In this document: positions 1 to 5,663 of the stretch, piece after piece | Position numbering within the stretch: position 1 is the stretch's first letter | How the letters are laid out: each line of letters starts with the position of its first letter | From: Planctomycetia bacterium | GTDB lineage: Bacteria > Planctomycetota > UBA11346 | Direction of reading: 5' to 3' | NCBI GenBank assembly: GCA_005801395.1 | Contig: SYDV01000447.1 | Coordinates: forward strand, 1-7,369 | Length of the DNA: 7,369 nt | Position numbers and translations under genes: made by a program | The notes under the pieces: generated by a model | The model's database searches: none | Told to the model about the DNA's origin: nothing | What the model saw: the letters and a program-made list of their open reading frames with translations, nothing else

Positions 1-468
1 ACCACCTCGCGCGCTTATTTTCCACAAGAAGGCGCTGACCTCTTTAATAATAAATCGCTGACCATTATGGATTGGATTAAGCAATACACCGATAATCAGG
101 ATATTAATAATATGCGCTCCATGCTCGGGCGCATGTTATTCAGCGGCGACGATGTGAAAAAAGAAGTCGGTGTGTTGTCAGGCGGTGAAAAAGTCCGCTG
201 CCTGTTATCGATGGTGATGTTACAAGAAGCCAACGTGTTGGTGCTCGACGAACCCACCAGTCACTTAGATATGGAATCAATCGAAGCGTTGCAAGAAGCC
301 CTCGAAGAGTTTATCGGCACCCTCATCGTCGTCAGCCATGACCGCGAATTTATCGACAGCGTCGCCACCCGCGTCATCGTCATGGAAGACAACGCCAACG
401 GCTCACCGAAACTCACCGACTGGAAAGGTAATTACCGCGATTACCGCATGGCACGGGAATTGGAGTAA
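1..468 (+). CDS. ABC-F family ATPase, YbiT-like, C-terminal part (5' truncated by window edge)
   Basis: The frame is open from base 1 and ends at the TAA at 466-468, leaving the last 155 residues of a longer protein. They form most of a second nucleotide-binding domain: the ABC signature LSGGEK at fragment residues 59-64, a Walker B stretch ending in DEPTSHLD (residues 83-90, catalytic Glu 84), and the switch histidine in SHDREF (His 113). Nothing after the domain suggests membrane segments, as expected for soluble ABC-F proteins, which act on the ribosomal E site or in antibiotic protection rather than in transport. The stretch MRSMLGRMLFSGDDVKK and the ending GNYRDYRMARELE resemble E. coli YbiT more than Uup or EttA, from memory only. 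The usual Asn of DEPTNHLD is Ser here. The Walker A motifs and interdomain linker lie outside the window, so the subfamily is tentative. Confidence 0.93.
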   Translation, partial: TTSRAYFPQEGADLFNNKSLTIMDWIKQYTDNQDINNMRSMLGRMLFSGDDVKKEVGVLSGGEKVRCLLSMVMLQEANVLVLDEPTSHLDMESIEALQEALEEFIGTLIVVSHDREFIDSVATRVIVMEDNANGSPKLTDWKGNYRDYRMARELE

Positions 469-474
469 TTGCAT

Positions 475-544
475 TCCTGGGAACGCTAGGCTCCAGCCTG
501 GCTGCGACTGATGAGAGCCAGGCTAGAGCCTGGCATTCCCAGGA
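475..544. repeat. Imperfect inverted repeat, 29-bp arms, REP-like
   Basis: The left arm 475-503 pairs with the right arm 516-544 around a 12-nt loop, with about three mismatches. The core reads GGAACGCTAGGCTCCAGCCTGGCT, split here as GGAACGCTAGG and CTCCAGCCTGGCT. It starts seven bases after the ABC-F stop codon. No T-tract follows, so it is a poor intrinsic terminator. The mismatches swap C for T between arms, as expected for a decayed palindrome. Similar palindromes built on GGCTCCAGCCTGGC are, from memory, dispersed in several PVC genomes. Whether it is repeated in this genome cannot be seen here. Confidence 0.75.
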
Positions 545-577
545 GTTGGCATCCAGACAAATGTCCGGATGCCAGCT
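544..577 (+). repeat. Second hairpin next to the inverted repeat
   Basis: Bases 544-554 pair with 567-577 (core TGGCATCC with GGATGCCA). After one mismatch the stem continues as GAC with GTC around the loop AAAT. The stem abuts the preceding inverted repeat with a shared base, suggesting the two form one compound element. The next T run (TATACTTTTG, 581-590) is weak, so a role as the ABC-F terminator is possible but uncertain. Confidence 0.6.
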
Positions 578-664
578 GACTATACTTTTGGGCCAGGTCA
601 CTCAGGAGCCACCGCTTAGCACCCCCACTTGCTAGCTATACAGGTATCATACCATCCCCGCCCC

Positions 665-1000
665 ATGTCCGTGTTCACCCGCCTATTGTCATTCGGCGTC
701 ACCAAGGGTCTTGCAACCCTCTTGGTTTTGGTGTTGTCCGTTATTGGCGGAGTACGGACTGGTTTTGATCGACTCTCGCCACCATTGGATGAAGTGCGAT
801 CGATGTTGGTGTTGCACCATGCCAATACCAATGGGGTTAAGACGGCGACACAGGATCACCTGATTAAACCACGCTTTGTAAGCCTTTTTCAAGGCGACGC
901 CTGTTTGTCGGTGTCTCAGTGGAATCAAGATCACCTACGTGCACCCAGCTCGTTATTAGGCTCGGCTGGTGGACCGCGTGCTCCGACTTTTCGCGCATAA
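665..1000 (+). CDS. Doubtful small open frame with one hydrophobic segment
   Basis: From the ATG at 665 the frame encodes 111 residues. The N-terminus could pass for a signal anchor: a short basic start (MSVFTRLLSFGVTK) followed by a hydrophobic stretch GLATLLVLVLSVIGGV (roughly residues 15-30). The rest is polar and low in recognisable pattern, ending GGPRAPTFRA. There is no Shine-Dalgarno-like sequence before the ATG. Two minus-strand frames over the same bases are open too, which argues that the openness is chance. The region also contains pairings that would suit a structured RNA. I recognise no family and give it only as a possibility. Confidence 0.2.
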   Translation: MSVFTRLLSFGVTKGLATLLVLVLSVIGGVRTGFDRLSPPLDEVRSMLVLHHANTNGVKTATQDHLIKPRFVSLFQGDACLSVSQWNQDHLRAPSSLLGSAGGPRAPTFRA

Positions 1001-1048
1001 ATAATCGCGCGCTTAGCACCTGATGTGGTTTACAATAATCACCTCGGG

Positions 1049-1066
1049 TTTTTTTCTCTCTCTCTT
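1049..1066 (+). other. Pyrimidine tract with CT repeat upstream of yajC
   Basis: Eighteen consecutive pyrimidines: seven T followed by alternating C and T. C/T-rich sequence continues to about 1090. No GC-rich hairpin directly precedes the T run, so it does not read as an intrinsic terminator. If transcribed it would form an unstructured leader for yajC, which lacks a clear ribosome binding site. Confidence 0.4.
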
Positions 1067-1101
1067 AATCTCTCCCCTCAACCCACTCCATTCGCGTACC
1101 T

Positions 1102-1118
1102 CCAGCGCTCAGCGCTGG
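1102..1118. promoter_or_regulatory. 17-bp palindrome upstream of yajC
   Basis: CCAGCGCT and AGCGCTGG are perfect complementary arms of 8 bp around a single C. The element ends 22 bases before the yajC ATG. As DNA it has the form of a dimeric repressor site; a 1-nt loop is too tight for a full RNA hairpin, though a shortened stem could form. Function is inferred from symmetry and position only. Confidence 0.35.
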
Positions 1119-1140
1119 TGATTCCCTAAGAAAGTTTCCC

Positions 1141-1566
1141 ATGTCCCGTTTAATCGCTCTCGCCTCATTATTAATCGTCGTCACAACTGCTATGGCAGAA
1201 GACGGCGGTCCAACCTCGGCGCCAAGCGCGCCGGCTGTCCCTCCAGGCGGCGTTCCCGGCGGCCAACAAGGCGGATTCGATCCGTTTATCCTGATCATGA
1301 TCGTCGGTATGTTCCTATTTATGTGGTTGTTGGTTTTCCGCCCACAGAAAAAGGAAGAAGCTCGCCGAAAAGAATTAATCAATTCGATGAAGCCAGGCCA
1401 CCGAGTCATCACCATTGGTGGAATCCACGGTGATGTGGTGTCGGTTGGCGAGAAGGAAGTCGAACTCGCCGTCACCAAAGGTGATAAACCCGTCATCATG
1501 ACCTTCAATCGTGGTGCGATTAGCACGAATGAAACCTTAGCTGATCAAGCTAAAGCTACTAAGTAA
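1141..1566 (+). CDS. yajC: Sec translocase accessory subunit YajC
   Basis: This is a 141-residue YajC, the small membrane partner of SecDF in the holo-translocon. The family core is clear: one membrane segment at about residues 48-66, then RPQKKEEARRKELINSMKPGHRVITIGGIHGDVVSV (split as RPQKKEEARRKE, LINSMKPGHRVI, TIGGIHGDVVSV; residues 67-102) and a cytoplasmic tail. It is longer than E. coli YajC (about 110 residues) because of an extra N-terminus: a signal-peptide-like stretch (MSRLIALASLLIVVTTAMA, possible cleavage after Ala 19) and a Pro/Gly/Gln-rich linker (about 21-46). This would place the linker outside and the conserved tail inside. The ATG at 1141 gives this complete signal; there is no clear Shine-Dalgarno site. 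It lies 33 bp before secDF on the same strand, so co-transcription is likely. Confidence 0.96.
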   Translation: MSRLIALASLLIVVTTAMAEDGGPTSAPSAPAVPPGGVPGGQQGGFDPFILIMIVGMFLFMWLLVFRPQKKEEARRKELINSMKPGHRVITIGGIHGDVVSVGEKEVELAVTKGDKPVIMTFNRGAISTNETLADQAKATK

Positions 1567-1599
1567 TTTTTTACCTCCTTTAACCATACGGATAATTCT

Positions 1600-4500
1600 A
1601 TGCTACGTCGTTTAATTGTCGTTTCGTTAGTAATGCTGGTCGCATGTTTTTTGATGTTCCTCCAAAACAAAGTGATGGTTGGAACACAAGAATTACAACC
1701 ACTGCTACAAGTACTACCAACGCCGGAAACCACACCAGGGGAACGCACCTACAAAATCACGTTTAGTGATCTAAGTGGCAATCTCGTTTTAAGCACCGCT
1801 TATGAAAAGACGGTGCTGGAAAAACGCTTAGCCGGCAACGAACGAATACCGAAAATTGCCTACAGTAAACTCAGCGATGTCACTGCCGACCATGCACTTG
1901 AACTGACCGTTGGCCCCGATGTACAAGAAGATGATTTACGTCGCCGTTTGCAGGGCTCACCCTTCAAACGACCTAATGAAACTAAGAGTTTTTTCTATGT
2001 TCATCCTGGTATCGATTTACGTGGTGGTGTTGAATTTATCTGCCAATTACGCAATGAAGACGGACAATTGGTCGCCGCCGATGATGAAGTCATGCATGTT
2101 TTACGCAGCCGGTTGGACGAACGCGGATTGACCGAACCCGTGGTCACCAAAATGTCGAATGGTGATGTCCAGGTCGTTATTCCTGGTGGTACCCGCGCCG
2201 ATGCAGCTCGTACACGTAAAGTATTAGAAGACACCGGCCGCCTTGAATTCCGCGAAATTTTAGAGGAATATCCGTATGTCCAATTAGGTACGCCGGATGC
2301 GAAAGTCGCAGCAAAACCAAATGGTGGGTATGATTTTCATGGTGACGCCTACCGCAATCGTGGCGATATCGTCGCACCGAAACGCGTAGAACCCGGCTTC
2401 CCACACACGCATTTTTATCGTTTAGGTAAAGCCGAATTATCGGGCCGCGACGTGAACTCCGCTAGCCAAACATTAGATCAAGGTGAACCCGCTGTTTCGA
2501 TCACTTTTTCTGCCGCTGGCGCGACAAAGAATGAACAATTTACCACCCGTTTATTTCAAACAGGTCCCCACGGTAGCAGCGCTGGGACTGGACGCCTTGC
2601 CATTTTATTCGATGGCGTGGTACAATCCGACCCAGTCGTTCGCAGTCCTAGTAAAGGTCAATGTTTAATTACTGGCCAATTTACCCAGGATGAAATCGAA
2701 CGCTTACGCACCTCCCTGCGTGCAGGTTCTTTGACGGTCGTACCAGAGGTTATTTCTGAACGCGTCGTTGGCGCTACCTTAGGCGCAGAAACCGTTGAAC
2801 GCGCGATGTTCGCTATGATCGCTTCCTTTTTTGCCATCGCTTTATTCATGGGCGTTTATTACCGCCGCTTAGGCAATGTTGCTAATTTATGCTTGGCCGT
2901 CACTACGGTGCTCATCTTTGCTACGCTGACGATTTTCTCTGCCACGTTGACCTTACCTGGTTTAGCCGGATTAGTGTTGTCGATTGGTATGGCGGTCGAC
3001 ACCAACATCTTGGTGTTTGAGCGTATTCGAGAGGAACTACGAGCGGATAAAGGATTACCTTATGCCGTTGAACGCGGCTACGAGCGCGCATTTCTGACCA
3101 TTTTTGACGCGAACTTGACCACCTTTATTACCGCGTTGATTCTCTTTTATATTGGTTCAGGTCCAGTGAAGGGCTTCGGTTTGACCCTGATGATCGGCTT
3201 GGCCATCAATATGTTCAGCGGTGTTTATGTTGGTCGGTTGATTACTGATTACTTAACTAAAGGACGTGAAACCGTCACCATGGCAAGCTGGATTCCACCC
3301 ATCAAATTGCCGTACGTTGCTTGGCGTTTTTATGGCTACACCTTCTCTGGTCTAACCGGACTCATGGGTCTGTGCTATTTCATGTTCGGTCATTTGCTCA
3401 CCAATAGCAGCTTTCAGCGTAATTTCGACATCGACTTCACTGGTGGCAATATGGTACAAGTGATTTTCAAAGAATCACAAACCTTGAATTCTGTGGAAAA
3501 AGCTGTGCAAAGCGCACTCGCGACCCAGCGTGATAAATTACCATTATTGGATGACATTCGTCCACAACCCTATGTTGCCAACATCGGTGATGATACGTCC
3601 AGTTCACGCCAATGGGTTTTCCGCGGTCGTGACGAAATCGGTTCACAATTAGAAGCCCAGCGCACTGTCTTAGAAGAAGAACGCGCTGAACTTGTACGAG
3701 CAGCCAATGCAGCGCGAAATGCAACTCCTCCAAATGATGTAGAAGCGCGACGGATTGATAAATTAATTGAAGCGAAAGCCGTCGACATTCGCGGCTTTCA
3801 AAAACAAATACAACAGCGCACAGCCGAATTCCAAAAACAAATTGGTTTGGCATTCCCAGGCGCCATTGCCGCTGAAGGTGACGAAATTCGCGCAGCTAGT
3901 TTCGCTGATAAAAAATTGCGCATGACCCTGACTACGATGGCCACCCCCACAGCGATGCAATTGGATCGCATCACTACGACACTTAAAAAGCGTGACGAAC
4001 TGGCCGATATTACTTTAGTCCCTGTCACTGATCCGCTCCCAGGATTCACACTTGAAGCAACCTACCGTTCAGAGCCATCTGGCTTAGGCCAATTTCAAAT
4101 CGATGATCCAGCACTCACTCGCCTAGCCTCCTTAATTGGCAACGGCATGATTGATGATCGCACTCGTGGACAAGCTAAAGTAGCTTTCGAACTAACGAGT
4201 TCGACCACGCAATTAGCGGCAAAAGAACGCATTACGGTCACACAGCCTTATCCTTCTAGCGAACACTTTTCAGGACAAGTCGCTGACCAAATGAAAATAC
4301 GCGCTTTAATCGCAATTTTACTCAGCATGTTAGCCATTATGGCCTACGTCGCTGCTCGATTCGAATTCCGCTTCGGCATCGGATCGGTTATCGCTTTATT
4401 CCACGACGTCGTATTAACGGTTGGTATTCTTTGTATGCTTGGCGTACGCATCGATCTTAACGTCATCGCTGCCATCCTCACGATTATCGGCTTCTCGATC

Positions 4501-4857
4501 AATGATACCATCGTGACCTATGATCGTGTCCGTGAAAATATAACGCTCTTGGTTGGTAAAACCTTAGCTGAAATCATCGATATCTCGATTGCGCAGACCA
4601 TGTCACGAACGGTACTGACAACCGGTACGGTGCTGTTGACCGTTATCGTACTGTACATCTATGGCGGCGATGCCCTGAAACCATTCGCATTAACCCTGAT
4701 CATCGGGTTCACCTTGGGTACTTACTCATCGGTGTTCGTGGCTTCACCCTTGTTGCTGACCTTCAAAAAAGACGAACCACCAGCACCGCCCATTGATCCA
4801 AACGCCCCAAACACCTTGATTAGCGATCAGCCAGGCCAACCAGCTGCTGCGAGCTAA
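1600..4857 (+). CDS. secDF: Fused protein translocase subunit SecDF
   Basis: This 1085-residue inner-membrane protein joins SecD and SecF, which use the proton gradient to help SecYEG complete protein export. SecD half: TM1 at about 5-21; a large periplasmic domain with the DLRGG motif at 139-143; five further TM segments from about 402 to 550, with GMAVDTNILVFERIREE at 463-479, where Asp 467 corresponds to the Asp needed for proton flow. SecF half: TM at about 579-600, DIDFTGG at 610-616, a long periplasmic domain to about 897, then five TM segments from about 902, with GFSINDTIVTYDRVREN at 964-980 (Asp 969). The tail is short and Pro/Ala-rich. The SecF periplasmic domain is about 300 residues, against roughly 100 in E. 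coli SecF, and contains a predicted helical hairpin (about 683-749). A GGA at 1590-1592 sits 7 nt before the ATG. Probably one operon with yajC. Confidence 0.97.
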   Translation: MLRRLIVVSLVMLVACFLMFLQNKVMVGTQELQPLLQVLPTPETTPGERTYKITFSDLSGNLVLSTAYEKTVLEKRLAGNERIPKIAYSKLSDVTADHALELTVGPDVQEDDLRRRLQGSPFKRPNETKSFFYVHPGIDLRGGVEFICQLRNEDGQLVAADDEVMHVLRSRLDERGLTEPVVTKMSNGDVQVVIPGGTRADAARTRKVLEDTGRLEFREILEEYPYVQLGTPDAKVAAKPNGGYDFHGDAYRNRGDIVAPKRVEPGFPHTHFYRLGKAELSGRDVNSASQTLDQGEPAVSITFSAAGATKNEQFTTRLFQTGPHGSSAGTGRLAILFDGVVQSDPVVRSPSKGQCLITGQFTQDEIERLRTSLRAGSLTVVPEVISERVVGATLGAETVERAMFAMIASFFAIALFMGVYYRRLGNVANLCLAVTTVLIFATLTIFSATLTLPGLAGLVLSIGMAVDTNILVFERIREELRADKGLPYAVERGYERAFLTIFDANLTTFITALILFYIGSGPVKGFGLTLMIGLAINMFSGVYVGRLITDYLTKGRETVTMASWIPPIKLPYVAWRFYGYTFSGLTGLMGLCYFMFGHLLTNSSFQRNFDIDFTGGNMVQVIFKESQTLNSVEKAVQSALATQRDKLPLLDDIRPQPYVANIGDDTSSSRQWVFRGRDEIGSQLEAQRTVLEEERAELVRAANAARNATPPNDVEARRIDKLIEAKAVDIRGFQKQIQQRTAEFQKQIGLAFPGAIAAEGDEIRAASFADKKLRMTLTTMATPTAMQLDRITTTLKKRDELADITLVPVTDPLPGFTLEATYRSEPSGLGQFQIDDPALTRLASLIGNGMIDDRTRGQAKVAFELTSSTTQLAAKERITVTQPYPSSEHFSGQVADQMKIRALIAILLSMLAIMAYVAARFEFRFGIGSVIALFHDVVLTVGILCMLGVRIDLNVIAAILTIIGFSINDTIVTYDRVRENITLLVGKTLAEIIDISIAQTMSRTVLTTGTVLLTVIVLYIYGGDALKPFALTLIIGFTLGTYSSVFVASPLLLTFKKDEPPAPPIDPNAPNTLISDQPGQPAAAS

Positions 4858-4863
4858 TCCGTC

Positions 4864-4911
4864 GCCATACTAGACCGGTCCCAGCCTCTGATTGGAACCG
4901 GTCTAGTTGGC
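4864..4911 (+). repeat. Strong hairpin just after secDF
   Basis: CTAGACCGGT (4870-4879) pairs perfectly with ACCGGTCTAG (4897-4906). The stem extends by A-T and, past a one-base bulge, by GCCA/TGGC (4864-4867 with 4908-4911). It begins six bases after the secDF stop at 4855-4857. No T run follows directly, so it may protect the 3' end of the mRNA or assist the terminator-like hairpin just downstream. Confidence 0.65.
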
Positions 4912-4917
4912 TATCGC

Positions 4918-4955
4918 GGTGGCGAAGGCGAACAGCCCTCGCCACCCTTGTTTTA
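4918..4955 (+). terminator. Probable intrinsic terminator of yajC-secDF
   Basis: GGTGGCGA (4918-4925) pairs with TCGCCACC (4939-4946). After one mismatch GGC pairs with GCC around the loop GAACA. The stem is followed by CTTGTTTTA, a broken T-tract. Position after secDF and the strong stem support termination. The T run is interrupted, so read-through into infC is possible. Confidence 0.6.
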
Positions 4956-4975
4956 CACGGTTAGCCCCACATAAT
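4948..4975 (+). promoter_or_regulatory. Candidate sigma-70-type promoter for infC
   Basis: TTGTTT (4948-4953) and CATAAT (4970-4975) are separated by 16 bp. The -10 matches five of six consensus bases but the -35 only three. Transcription would start near 4982, giving a leader of about 60 nt that includes a small hairpin GCCCT-TTT-AGGGC (5001-5013). It overlaps the T-tract of the preceding terminator. This is a weak call; an upstream or read-through promoter is equally possible. Confidence 0.3.
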
Positions 4976-5031
4976 CTCCCCGCTTATTCAGATTCCGTCG
5001 GCCCTTTTAGGGCTTAGACAACACCCTTTTT

Positions 5032-5035
5032 GGAG
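5032..5035 (+). promoter_or_regulatory. Ribosome binding site GGAG that favours the TTG start of infC
   Basis: GGAG lies 9 nt before the TTG at 5045, an ordinary Shine-Dalgarno spacing. It overlaps the upstream in-frame TTG at 5030, which rules against that one, and is 33 nt before the first in-frame ATG at 5069, too far to serve it. It is the best such site before any gene in the window. Confidence 0.5.
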
Positions 5036-5044
5036 TACCATTTT

Positions 5045-5602
5045 TTGATAGGTCGTCGCCGTAGCCGTATGCCCCTCCCCTTGCCGGAAAATACGAACCG
5101 CGCTCGGGTCAATGATAAGATTCGCGTTCCCACCGTCCGATTAATTGACGAAACAGGCCATCAGGTTGGCGTGATTGCCATCCACGAAGCGCTGGTTCGA
5201 GCACAACAAGCTGGATTGGATTTGGTCGAAGTTTCACCAGATGCCAAACCACCGGTATGTCGTATTCAAGATTACAGCAAATTTTTATTCGAACAGCAAA
5301 AGAAAGATCGCGCGGCTAAAGCCAATGCGCATAAGTCAGAAACAAAAGAAGTTCGCTTACGCCCAGGCACTGGCCAAGGCGACATCGATATTAAAGCCAA
5401 GCACGCTCGTGAATTTTTAGTCGACGGGCATAAAGTATCGATCCTCTTACAATTCCGCGGTCGCGAAATGAGCCACCGTGAATTAGGCCTGGAAATGATT
5501 CGTAAATTTGCGGCACAGTTAGCTGATGTTGCCAAAATCGAACAGGAACCACGCCAAGAAGGCAAGCGCATGTTTGCGCTTTTGACTGCCGTCAAACACT
5601 AA
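5045..5602 (+). CDS. infC: Translation initiation factor IF-3
   Basis: IF3 binds the 30S subunit, keeps it apart from 50S and checks the start codon and initiator tRNA. Both domains are present in this 185-residue product: the N-terminal domain from RVNDKIRVPTVRLID (21-35) to GLDLVEVSPDAKPPVCRIQDY (split as GLDLVEVSPDA, KPPVCRIQDY), a basic helical linker (KFLFEQQKKDRAAKANAHK, about 79-97), and the C-terminal domain from KEVRLRPGT (about 101) with GREMSHRELG. The family signature is slightly off, with Gln where Met or Ile is usual in CRIQDY. I chose TTG at 5045 because GGAG sits 9 nt upstream; ATG at 5069 is the main alternative and would cost eight residues. A non-ATG start fits the known E. 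coli case, where AUU permits IF3 to repress its own translation. No rpmI or rplT follows; a terminator and a convergent gene do. Confidence 0.95.
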   Translation: MIGRRRSRMPLPLPENTNRARVNDKIRVPTVRLIDETGHQVGVIAIHEALVRAQQAGLDLVEVSPDAKPPVCRIQDYSKFLFEQQKKDRAAKANAHKSETKEVRLRPGTGQGDIDIKAKHAREFLVDGHKVSILLQFRGREMSHRELGLEMIRKFAAQLADVAKIEQEPRQEGKRMFALLTAVKH

Positions 5603-5624
5603 ATAACGGCAAAATAAATTAAAT

Positions 5625-5663
5625 AAAAAACGGTGGCAAACCCTATTCGCCACCGTTTTTTTT
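5625..5663. terminator. Bidirectional intrinsic terminator between infC and the transporter gene
   Basis: CGGTGGC (5631-5637) pairs with GCCACCG (5649-5655) across an 11-nt loop. An A run (5625-5630) lies on one side and eight T (5656-5663) on the other, so both strands read stem plus T-tract. It serves infC, whose stop is 22 bases away, and the minus-strand gene, whose TAA (5664-5662) overlaps the element's edge. Confidence 0.88.

Larger units (their letters stand above)
469..1140. other. 672-bp intergenic region between ABC-F and yajC
   Basis: This gap holds the two hairpins at 475-577, a stem-loop at 701-726 (ACCAAGGGT pairing with ACCC and TTGGT across a 2-nt bulge), a CCATTGG/CCAATGG pair (782-788 with 828-834) enclosing a small TGGTG/CACCA hairpin (807-819), a pure pyrimidine tract (1049-1066) and a 17-bp palindrome (1102-1118). 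Several overlapping frames are open on both strands, none with recognisable protein similarity. I found no tRNA, tmRNA, RNase P or SRP RNA signature and no convincing promoter. Confidence 0.6.

Noticed and set aside
855..863. GGATCACCT resembling the 16S rRNA 3' end
   Set aside because: Only nine bases match and the surrounding bases do not resemble helix 45 or any rRNA; no rRNA remnant is present.
616..934. Minus-strand open frames over the ABC-F to yajC gap
   Set aside because: Their translations are unlike any family I know, rich in Arg, Asn and Gln, and they overlap one another and the plus-strand frame.
1011..1055. Possible intrinsic terminator ending in the T run at 1049
   Set aside because: The sequence before the T run (CACCTCGGG) has no complementary arm upstream; the similar CACCT copies are direct, not inverted.
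469..1140. tRNA, tmRNA, RNase P or SRP RNA gene in the long gap
   Set aside because: None of the conserved sequence blocks of these RNAs was found on reading the plus strand.
1065..1526. Minus-strand open frame opposite yajC (153 residues)
   Set aside because: It is antisense to a certain gene, its translation is low-complexity with no family pattern, and it mirrors yajC codon structure.
3467..4049. Several minus-strand open frames within secDF
   Set aside because: They lie wholly inside the SecDF coding region, have no recognisable similarity and no ribosome binding sites.
5069..5602. infC starting at the first ATG
   Set aside because: There is no Shine-Dalgarno site at useful distance, whereas TTG 5045 has GGAG at 9 nt. 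Kept as the main alternative.
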